From NCBI GenBank assembly GCA_032718475.1, contig JAUCBJ010007173.1, forward strand, positions 62,001 through 126,000: a stretch of 64,000 nt of DNA, given 5' to 3'. The DNA comes from Nemertoderma westbladi. Its lineage: Eukaryota; Xenacoelomorpha; Nemertodermatida; Nemertodermatidae. The notes beneath the pieces were generated by a model, which was not told the DNA's origin, ran no database searches, and was given only the letters and a program-made list of their open reading frames with translations. Below are positions 19,831-30,090 of this stretch, one piece after another. Position 1 is the stretch's first letter; every line of letters begins with the position of its first letter. The position numbers and the translations under genes were made by a program.

Positions 19831-22072
19831 GTTCACCAAATTTACCCCGAATGCACACTGTCACATAAATGCAGTTCACCAAACTTCCCCCGAATGCACA
19901 CTGTCACATAAATGCAGTTCACCAAACTTCCCCCGAATGCACACTGTCACATAAATGCAGTTCACCAAACCTCCCCCGAATGCACACTGTCACATAAATG
20001 CAGTTCACCAAACTTCCCCCGGATGCACACTGTCACATAAATGCAGTTCACCAAACTTCCCCCGAATGCACACTGTCACATAAATGCAGTTCACCAAACT
20101 TCCCCCGAATGCACACTGTCACATAAATACAGTTCACCAAACCTCCCCCGAATGCACACTGTCACATAAATACAGTTCACCAAACATCCCCCGAATGCAC
20201 ACTGTCACATAAATACAGTTTACCAAACCTCCCCCGAATGCACACTGTCACATAAATACAGTTCACCAAACCTCCCCCGAATGCACACTGTCACATAAAT
20301 ACAGTTCACCAAACATCCCCCGAATGCACACTGTCACATAAATACAGTTCACCAAACATCCCCCGAATGCACACTGTCACATAAATACAGTTCACCAAAC
20401 ATCCCCCGAATGCACACTGTCACATAAATGCAGTTCACCAAACTCCCCCCTAATGCACACTGTCACACTAATGCAGTTCACCAAACTTCCCCCGAATGCG
20501 CACTGTCACACTAATGCAGTTCACCAAACTTCCCCCGAATGCACACTGTTACATAAATGCAGTTCACCAAACTTCCCCCGAATGCACACTGTCACACTAA
20601 TGCAGTTCACCAAACTTCCCCCGAATGCACACTGTCACATAATGCAGTTCACCAAACTTCCCCCGAATGCACACTGTCACATAAATGCAGTTCACCAAAT
20701 TTCCCCCGAATGCACAATGTCACACGAATGCAGTTCACCAAACTTCCACCGAATGCACTCTGTCACACGAATGCAGTTCACCAAACCTCCCCCGAATGCA
20801 CACTGTCACATAAATGCGGTTCACCAAACCTCCCCCGAATGCACACTGTCACATAAATGCAGTTCACCAAACTCCCCCCGAATGCACACTGTCACATAAA
20901 TGCAGTTCACCAAACTTCCCCCGAATGCACACTGTCACATAAATGCAGTTCACCAAACTTCCCCCGAATGCACACTGTCACATAAATGCAGTTCACCAAA
21001 CTTCCCCCGAATGCACACTGTCACATAAATGCAGTTCACCAAACATCCCTCGAATGCACACTGTCACATAAATACAGTTCACCAAACATCCCCCGAATGC
21101 ACACTGTCACATAAATACAGTTCACCAAACTTCCCCCGAATGCACACTGTCACACGAATGCAGTTCACCAAACTTCCACCGAATGCACTCTGTCACACGA
21201 ATGCAGTTCACCAAACTTCCACCGAATGCACACTGTCACATAAATGCAGTTCACCAAACTTCCACCGAATGCACTCTGTCACACGAATGCAGTTCACCAA
21301 ACTTCCACCGAATGCACTGTCACATAAATGCAGTTCACCAAACCTCCCCCGAATGCACAATGTCACATAAATGCAGTTCACCAAATTTCCCCCGAATGCA
21401 CACTGTCACATAAATGCAGTTCACCAAACTTCCCCCGAATGCACACTGTCACATAAATGCAGTTCACCAAACTTCCCCCGAATGCACACTGTCACACGAA
21501 TGCAGTTCACCAAACTTCCCCCGAATGCACAATGTCACACGAATGCTGTTCACCAAACTTCCCCGGAATGCACAATGTCACACGAATGCAGTTCACCAAA
21601 CTTCCCCCGAATGCACACTGTCACATAAATGCAGTTCACCAAATTTCCCCCGAATGCACACTGTCACACGAATGCAGTTCACCAAACTTCCCCCAAATGC
21701 ACGCTGTCACACGAATGCAGTTCACCAAACTTCACCCGAATGCACACTGTCACATAAATGCAGTTCACCAAATTTCCCCCGAATGCACACTGTCACACGA
21801 ATGCAGTTCACCAAACTTCCCCCAAATGCACACTGTCACACGAATGCAGTTCACCAAACTTCACCCGAATGCACACTGTCACATAAATACAGTTCACCAA
21901 ACTTCCCCCAAATGCACACTGTCACACGAATGCAGTTCACCAAACTTCCCCCGAATACACACTGTCACATAAATGCAGTTCACCAAACTTCCCCCGAATG
22001 CACAATGTCACACGAATGCAGTTCACCAAATTTCCCCCGAATGCACACTGTCACACGAATGCAGTTTACCAA
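19830..22072 (+). repeat. 43-bp satellite array, right block, about 52 copies
   Basis: This is the same unit as 6270-7750, with an additional variant (AAATACAG) concentrated at 20120-20400 and 21070-21120. One shortened unit lies near 20640 and another at 21316. ORFs of up to 232 codons are repeat by-products. The array ends at about 22072, where an RLE LINE fragment begins. Confidence 0.97.
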
Positions 22073-22079
22073 TTACGTG

Positions 22080-22640
22080 CGGGTAACTTCCGCCTTTCGT
22101 TGTAAAAGTTAAGGGTAGTGCTCTAATGGTGCAGTGCAGATGCCCCATCCACAGCTCCTGCGGAACGCCACTTTGTCCGAGACCCACGGATACATGACCC
22201 TGTAGCACGCAGAACAGCAAACGACAACCCGTTTCTCACCCATCCCATGATCGACGAGTAGGGCTTCTCCCACTTTAATGCTAGCGATTATGCGAGGCGT
22301 CTTGTGACCATTGAGGGGACCATATTCGGGGGCCATTACTCCGTCCACCGTCACAACGAGTGGTGTGAAATCAGCATGGCTTAGAGCGCAAGCCTGACTA
22401 TATTTTTGTTTTTTCTCTCGTTCAGCACTTGCCATCACTGCCTGTACAGCGCGACCAGCATGGGACGGACATCAAATAACGCACGTCTTGTGGTTGGCAG
22501 TAACTGCGGACAGAAATGTCAGCTATTAAACCGGGTATATGATTCTCCTCCTCAGCTTCACGTACAATAGGTTCGCGCTCAATCGTAGACCCTGGATAAG
22601 CTAAGCTGAACAGGCTGCACTGCGCGTACCGCACTTCGTT
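22080..22640 (-). pseudogene. RLE-type LINE 3' end fragment (endonuclease domain)
   Basis: Two overlapping minus-strand frames give the C-terminal domain of an RLE-type LINE. HIPGLIADISVR at about 22535-22500 matches the aDl motif, and KKQKYSQACALSHADFTPLV with the following TVDGVMAPE at about 22420-22340 matches the final K..KY...FTPLV.T.DGV segment of the intact protein at 35548-40599. One frameshift lies near 22430. The fragment abuts the 43-bp satellite at its 3' end. Orientation is opposite to the intact copy. Confidence 0.7.
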
Positions 22641-22825
22641 GTGGCGATAAGTGTTATAAGTCCACCGGTTTTGCAGTCTAGTGAAAGAGACACGCTGAAT
22701 TAACTGCCACAGCCATCACATCTGCTTAGAGCTGCCACCAGAGGGCGTCCGTATCGCAGCGATAAGGCATCTCTGAATTCAAAAGAGGAAAGGTCAAAAT
22801 GATTTGCAGCTGTTGGCAGCACATT

Positions 22826-23118
22826 TTTAATTAATTAATTAAATTAATAAAATTAATTAATTAAAATTAATAAAATTAATTAATTAAAATTAATAAAATT
22901 AATTAATTAAAATTAATAAAATTAATTAATTAAAATTAATAAAATTAATTAATTAAAATTAATAAAATTAATTAATTAAAGTTAATAAAATTAATTAATT
23001 AAAATTAATAAAATTAATTAATTAAAATTAATAAAATTAATTAATTAAAATTAATTAATCAATCAATTATTAGTCAATTAATTAATCAATTAATTAATTA
23101 ATCAATTAATTAATTGAA
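22826..23118. repeat. 23-bp AT minisatellite, left block
   Basis: The unit contains TTAATTAATTAAAATTAATA, is 23 bp long, and is repeated about 10 times before dissolving into TTAAT variants (23050-23118). The same unit forms the array at 40837-41228. Confidence 0.93.
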
Positions 23119-23404
23119 TGTTATTAGCAGATATACTGCCTACCAGCCTTTGTACCTAACTGCCCTACTGCATACTGCTACCGGTACCGGCAGCTGACAC
23201 ATAGTACTTATCGCTATAGTTGTCGCACATAGTATCTCGCTACGATCGTGGACGATCCCCCGCCATAGCGGTGACATATAAAAGTCAACCCGATTCTCAG
23301 CAACAGCAGCGGATACGGCGGAATCTGCTGGGCCGTGCGGGGGAGCTGGTGAGTTCATATATTCCTCAATTTATCACCCATCATTGACTGCCAACCTTGT
23401 CATC
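23119..23404 (+). other. unique segment, probable 5' end of RLE LINE
   Basis: This non-repetitive sequence lies between the left 23-bp array and the T2 insertion. Without T2 it would be contiguous with 35295-35547, the leader of the RLE LINE. It is therefore a candidate 5' UTR or host sequence. No ORF is supported. Confidence 0.4.
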
Positions 23405-24608
23405 TGTACGCGCTTTTGAAGACCTTTAGCAGTTTAACCTGCCAAAATTTATATGTCTTTTGGTTTATAAATAGACTTTAGAAGTTGACAAATATTTAAT
23501 ACCAATAAACACAACATTAGCAGAAGCCAGCCTAGTGCGCGTCCATTCACCCGCTGGATATACCCGGGAGACTGGATTCTGAGGGCTTAGATTATTATTG
23601 CAGTGTAAGCTTACTGTATTATTCGATTGATCGTTAATAAATAATTTCTGACTAATATTATTCACTTTCGGGAAATATTAACAGTTCCTTTAGGACGTGG
23701 CGCTCTATCTAGGTAAACAGAGATATGACTTATACTAATCACAACGGTAAGTCGGTAAGGCTTATGATTCACGTATGAGGCGCATTCTTTAGGAAATGCT
23801 TAGTTATCAGCCACAATCATGCACACTACCGGTAACGCACAATACGGCACAATAATCTGCCGACCGTCAATGAATTTTATCATATATAAAGAGAACAGCA
23901 ATTGACTCATGTAGTGCCTATCAAATAGCATTAAACTCACTACAAACCACGATAATATAAGTCGCAATCGCTATATGTAACCAGTCTCTCTAACCTGTAG
24001 TGTATCAAGAAAATTGGGAAATTTGGGTTCTTTATAGATGTTCTCCAAATAATATTCAACCGACTGATACAAAATATGACAACAGTAAAAAGCATTAAGA
24101 CGGTATGTTAAGTTATGATATGAACTGATAACAGTTATACGCTCTATAATCTTAAGCCTACTAATGTTTCTTCTAAAGTCTGAAACGAATTGACTCTAGA
24201 GCCGGTGTTCCTGGCCTAGATAGAAACAACAAAACTATAACAAGAACTCTCTGACTCTAACACCGTTGCAGGTATCTTTTTACACAGAGAGGAATAGCTC
24301 TCATTGGCAGAACCCCAGATTCCACAGGTTCCACGAATATCTAAATGCCGAACTATCAGGATTTTTGCAGCCCTTGGCCAACACACAAAATGAGTCACTC
24401 CGCTCGGTTGCCCTGGTTGCATACTCTGCTGCTATAGCTCTGGTTGGCCGATAGAACATAGTAAAGAGCCCCTCGTATAACAAATCAGCCAATCAGCCGG
24501 TCGCTTTGCATCATTCGAGTTAGAGAGCTTTTTAGAGTATTCCAGCGCCTGGGGGGGAACTGGATTGCAAAGCAAAAGGGCCAGTTATATCCCACAGAAG
24601 CTTTTACA
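23405..24608 (-). repeat. T2 3' LTR (1204 bp)
   Basis: This is the downstream LTR for the minus-strand element. It is nearly identical to 34091-35294 and more distantly related to 61947-63069 and 52262-53530. Confidence 0.92.
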
Positions 24609-24625
24609 CCGCTCCCAGAAAATGG
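24609..24625 (-). promoter_or_regulatory. T2 polypurine tract
   Basis: On the minus strand TTTTCTGGGAGCGG directly precedes the LTR start. The same sequence stands beside the LTR at 63069. Confidence 0.55.
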
Positions 24626-24686
24626 GATTTGAGTCTATTAATATACAAAAATCACAGTTTCTAATATACGTAAATACTCTAAACAG

Positions 24687-25997
24687 TTAGTCTTTCTTGC
24701 GCGGACGGCGTTTACGCAGTTTTTTAAAGCTGGCCAGAGTCTTTTTCTCTTTGGGGCGAGCCACTTTACAAGGAGGGCTATAACTCCTGGGTGAAGGGTG
24801 CAATATGATTGCATCAGAGGGTGTAGGATTATGGTCGGTGTATCCGCCAGTCGAAGTGCCGGGTTGATTGACATCAACATCGGGGGAGAGGGGTTTAACG
24901 GCCTTGAGAGAGCGTTTTAGGACAGCCGCTCTGACGGGTCCTTTACGAGTGGTCTGAACGAGAGCCGTGGGTGGACCATAGGCAGTCAGAAACCTCCTGG
25001 GTTTAATGGTTCTTTCCAACTCGCGTTCGCGGGCTCGGTATTCGTAAGGTCGTCGATACACTTCCTGTAACTCGGGGTGTGAGTTAACAAATAAGTCTCC
25101 ATAGTCCGGATCCTGACGGATATAATTGATTAAGTTATAGGAATGAAGGTCGCTAGGATTAACACTCCTGAGAAATTTGCGTACGAACTTGGTTGAAATA
25201 CATTCTCCGACGCGCTTCAGTAGTTCGTAACTCGATATGCGTGATTTCTGTTCGACAGAAGCGAATAGATAAGGATGGAACGCATAAATTCCTTCGTAAG
25301 CGCGTCCAGGATAATAACGATGGCGCGAATCACAATGTAAATCAGCGTTCGCTTCCCAAGCTCTGATGTAACGTAGTGTGATCATTTCATCTACGCTTTC
25401 CAAATCGTGATTAAAAGGGCAATCGAAACTGGTGGGTCCCTTTAGTTGACAATGGTGACATTGAGTCATAAATTGAGGGCAAACCGCAAAAATGTGCAAG
25501 TTATTGAGTCTGCAATATGCACAATAAATTTCCATCACCGGTTGTTCGTGGAAATAGGAACAGCGGACGTTTGTGTCCATGGGCGTAACATGGTCTCTCG
25601 ATGCGCATAACCGACAACGTTGCCGAGAAACATAGTTGGCATGGCGATAATTGTACGCAGTGAGACACTGTGGACCTTGATACCATTCTAGGATGTAATC
25701 GTTGTCGCTGTTCCGGGCGCGATAGGCTGAATCTCCTCAGATTCTAGGCATATTGGTTCGTCTTCCCAGTCTGTTACGAATAGAATTTTCGTGATCTATT
25801 CTCGGTTTATCGTTACGACTCTGCTGGGTATGATATTTAAATAGAACCATTTCCCTTTCGGTGTCTACATCGTCCGTATCATGTAAATCGATAGGATGGC
25901 CGGTAGTTAGGAAGTCCATATACGTACTATTACGATGCGTATAGCGAGCGGTGAATTTTCGATAGTCCAATTCACGCGTAAGTTGCTCTTGTGACAT
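24687..25997 (-). pseudogene. T2 Cys-rich accessory ORF (unknown function), one in-frame TGA
   Basis: The ATG at 25997 aligns with an ATG in the copy at 60211. About 436 codons run to 24687, interrupted only by a TGA at 25737-25739. Residues about 1-60 hold a RELDYRKFTARYTHRN-type segment. The middle has paired cysteines: CRLC, then MEIYCAYC, CPQF, CHHC and FDCPF, suggesting two to four zinc sites. Next is a long conserved domain without known relatives (YIRAWEAN; YYPGRAYEG; NLINYIRQDP). The tail is Ser/Pro-rich and ends in a basic KKLRKRRPRKKD. There is no signal peptide or membrane segment, so an envelope role is unlikely despite the position after pol. A nucleic-acid-binding role is an inference. 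Confidence 0.6.
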
Positions 25998-26081
25998 CAG
26001 CGGTTCGATATAACGACCATCGTCCTCCGTAATGGTTGGATCGGCTTCACCGCGTATCAAGCTATCCACAAATGCTTGCAA

Positions 26082-27856
26082 AGGTAGAGTATATCACTCC
26101 CTGATACCAAGATCATCTTCTATCAACTCCGTCATATCTGTTATCTGAGTTTATTAATATTATAATGAGTTTATGTTTAGGCGAGCGGGCGTCGCTGCCT
26201 ACCTTTCTTTGCCCCCGGACAGTGGGATTCTCAGCGCCGATGTACCGTTGTCGCGGTGTTTATGCCAACATGTAGCAACAGCATGACAACGATAACCGGC
26301 ACAAGTCACTCCACTGTCCGTCCCAAAGGCTTGAATCCACTTTAGGTTCTTTCTATAGGAGAGTTGGGTTACTTTCACAATTGCGACTAGCTACTGTAAA
26401 CATACTTTAGCAGTAACATTCACCTATAAACGCACAAATTCCACACAACTCTCACCAATTGTACACACAGGCCATTTGTCCGTTAGTCAGTGCCTTCCAG
26501 AATGTCACGTTATTACTGTGTATCCTTGGATACTAACAGTGTGCTATGTATTCTCTATGCTATGCAATGGGACAAGCTTTCTATTGTTCTTTTAACTTGC
26601 TTCTAATTCTAGCGTGGGTGTTGCTATGGTGACATTATGGAAAGCTAGCAGTAGAATTAGAGTAATTCTCATGCATACAGATCTGGAATGCTATTTAATA
26701 GTAATTCTTTAATTGTCAATATCCTCTTTATACATGATTTTATTAATTTTATCGGCTATTGACTATATGTTGGAGATTCTCGCACTCTAATACACTCAAT
26801 AGGATGAATCTCCGCTCCCATGATCTATTAATTAATGGAATTTTGAGAATGTTATAAATTGCACAAAATGACAATTTATGAAATTCATTTAAAATATGAA
26901 TTTAAATTTATTCCCGTGAATTTTATTATTTGATGTTAAATTTGACACAATTTTTATTCCAGAGCATGTCTGGGGACTTAGGATCCTTAATTCTATAAAA
27001 TTGTCTTTTAAGAGTATCGGTAAGTGCTGCGATATCTTAATTGACTAGAAATTTTAAAGGATCTGAATTTTACAGATTTTAATAAATATTAAATTAATAT
27101 TTAAGATGGGCACCGATTTATTCCAGAACTTGTCTGGGGACGTTAACCACTGATTCTAGAATTTGTCTTTCAAGTATATCGGTGGGTGCCGCGATATCTT
27201 AATCGACTAGAGTTACAGATGGTCAAAAGGTTTAACAGATTTATTTGCGTTTTACGCTACTGTTATAGGGACATCACGCTACTATATGTATTATTATATA
27301 TGGTATGAGAGCAATATCGCACGAAGCAATGTCAGTGTGAAGAGGCAAGTCGTTTCCAAGGTCTACCCAGAGCTTGGTTTAGCCGAGACACGAGGATCTG
27401 AACTTTGCATTCCTAATACTCTGCCTACCAATAATACTTGAATATAGTAGGAGCTTTATTGTACTTGAATAAGTACGGACATTTCATCTTACTGTAGTCA
27501 CGTATTTATAATATGATACGGACAGTAAGGAAAGAGAAAAAATTATTTCTCGCCGTCACACTAAATATATATTATATATATGTAATTACGTAATAAACAC
27601 TAATATATTGCACTAATCTACTAAATAATCTAAAATAACATTCTACTAAATAAAATTAAAGGAAACGATTATAATAAAATTACATAATAATACATACATA
27701 AATATAAAATAAAAACAAATATAAAATGATATAGTCACACGCCCACTCCATATGTTATTACGTTATGGAGTCCCGAGATATTTGTCGGATTAGGGAAGTG
27801 GTCGTAGGAAGAGTATCTTGCCTTCCATAGTTTCCGGACAGTTTTCGGTCTCTTTC
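26082..27856 (-). other. T2 spacer between pol position and Cys-rich ORF
   Basis: This stretch is non-coding and AT-rich. It matches the reverse complement of about 59090-60200 in the older T2 copy, so it is part of T2 itself. It contains an imperfect tandem duplication (period about 164 bp, 26956-27230, marked by GTCTGGGGAC and CGCGATATCTTAAT). Confidence 0.65.
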
Positions 27857-28386
27857 TGTGACGGGATCCAGGAGGGATCCCGATTTATCCGGTATTTAGT
27901 TCACGCGTCCCCGCCGTGTATAAAGAGTGAATGAAAGTAAAATGAGTTCTGAAGTTCGGTGTATAATAATAAAGGTATAAGATATAGATATATTGTATAG
28001 TATATGGAAGGCGGGATACGGTAACTAAAAGTCCCGTGCTCCCCTATCTAAACTAATTAACCTATGCTAGCACTACTGCACTGAGATAACTGAATTACTG
28101 ATATTGGGTTACTGGTTATATTACACGGTTGGCCTAATTACTACCTAATCGATGCCTTGCCCCCCTCTGATTGGTTGATACCCTTGTTGGCGCCCCGTGG
28201 AGTGTTCCCGTTCACTCCATCTGTTCTCTCTGGGTTAGGGGTTTGGCCCCTGACCCTTATTGTGTGGTTCTCCTTCCCACTCTCATTGGGATGGCACGAG
28301 TTGGTTATTATCCAATCTCGTGGCTCCCAATATTGCTTATCGGCTTATAACTTTATGGGGTGTTAGCGGGATTGAATAAGCTAACA
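27857..28386 (-). repeat. T1-family LTR (530 bp)
   Basis: It begins TGTGACGGGATCCAGGAGGG and ends GCTAACA. Compared with 9508-10045 it has small deletions (for example at the CCGATGTGG site) and scattered substitutions. Confidence 0.88.
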
Positions 28387-30090
28387 CTCCCCCCCATGCT
28401 ATCTTCCCGGTAAGAAGATAGCATCAACCAAGAAAGTGCGCTACAATCCCGCTGGATCCCGATCTAGTATCGGGTGTGGGGTGGAAACCTTTTCTCTCGG
28501 AGCCGGCTTTCCAGGCCGCCCCCTATGGGTATGATAACGCTACCCTGTGTGCCTAGCGTCTCATGTCGGGCCGATCGCGCTCACCTCTCACGCAACTTTT
28601 GTTTCCCCAACACTTCCGCCCTATCTCTCCTTCACTCTCACCCTAACTCTCTCACACTCGGACCTCCTCGTCCCTCACTCAGCCTCTTATTCCCCCCCCC
28701 CCACACTAGAATTGCGTCCGCACTCTCTCCGCACTCCGCACTATTATTCCATCCCTCAACCTCACTTCGACTGTCTCTTCCCTTCTGACGAATCTCCCCC
28801 CCCCCCCTCTCGTGCCGTCGCACTCAAGAAGTGTGAAACTGTCTGGTGTCTCGTCCATAGTGCCATAGTCAGTTATCCCCCAGTCCCAGTAGCTAATTGA
28901 GAAAGGTTGTATGACTATAGTACTTACTCCGAACGTATATATTTCTAGATTACTGATTACTACGTACGTACATACAAATTGCACTTATATGATTATTTTG
29001 CATTAATTAAATTTGTACTTAATAGTTCGTACATCCCACGCGGCGCCTTCCAGGCGTACCACGTCCAAGTCCCAGTCTCTCTCCCTCGACTCTGGGAACC
29101 TATCTGTTCCTCCGGGGGTAGTTCCCCCTGGCGTCCTCTTCCCTGGGTCGTTTCTTGGTTATCACCGTTCCTCTGGCATCATCCGCTTTCTGCTTTCGGA
29201 CCTTCGCCGCCACTTCCTTGCTGATCCCGGTCGTTGGCTCCTTGGGCGCTGGTGTTATTAGTGCCCGATATCGCTTCGCCGGTGGCCCCTCAGAGTGGCC
29301 CGGTTGTCTCCCTCTAGTGGCGTCCCATAGGATCATTTTCATTGCCTTTGGTACGTGCTCCGCCAAGAAATCCCTAAACTCCCTTCGGTTCTCTGGCGTC
29401 CACCTGTCCAGATACCTTTGCGTGTTCATCACTCCAGCGTACGACGCCGCCGTTGCTACCTCTTGGTAGGTAAACGGTAGCCTCCGCTTTATGATTTCCA
29501 TGTGAGTCTCCTGATTGATAAGGAAGAAACCCCACTTAAACTCCTGGGCCTTCATGCGCTGGCGCGTCATGGCCCCGACGTCGGCCCACTCCTCGAATCT
29601 TGTGAACTTCTCCTCGTCGTTCATCCAGTCGCACTCGCGTCCGCAGTGTCCCCGAAAGTGGCACTTTGGACATCGGTTATGCAACCGTGGACACGCCCCC
29701 ATCCTGTGACTTGGTTCTCTGCAGTAGAGACAAAAGGTTCCCTTTTGGAACCGGTATAGGCAGCTGCTTTCCCGATGGGTCTGTCTCCCACAGTAGTCGC
29801 AGCCGAGTACCAATGTCTCCCGTCCCACCTCGTGTTTCGTCCCAAGCGATCTCCGCGGCCTGTGGAGTCGCTGGTAGGCGAACTTCTCTACGTTGGTCTC
29901 TCTATCTACGTCGATCTCTCCGCCCCTCTCGGGCATCGTCTCCCCGAATACTATCCGTGGTGCCGTCCCCGGTTGCTCGCCCAACCTGATGGTGCTCCCC
30001 GCGAAATCCATCGCCGGCTCCTCGTGCACCCAGGTCCGCTTGCCGGATCTGCTTTTCCAAGATGGTTGTCTGTCAAAGGTAGTTGGGGGG
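27857..30090 (-). mobile_element. T1-derived segment inside T2 (one LTR plus 3' internal part)
   Basis: A T1 LTR (27857-28386, 530 bp) is followed by the T1 hairpin, polypurine tract and 3' module (28387-29232, matching 10046-10861) and then by GC-rich coding sequence up to about 30090. Only one T1 LTR is present, so this is not a simple insertion. A T1 element lost its 5' part together with the T2 pol, leaving a chimera. Confidence 0.75.

Noticed and set aside
21371-22112. ORFs of up to 232 codons in the right satellite block
   Set aside because: Same cause as in the left block: a stop-poor satellite variant.
24216-24492. Short ORFs in the T2 LTR, repeated at 34902-35178
   Set aside because: They are duplicated only because the LTR is duplicated; no protein motif and no conservation in the 61947 copy.
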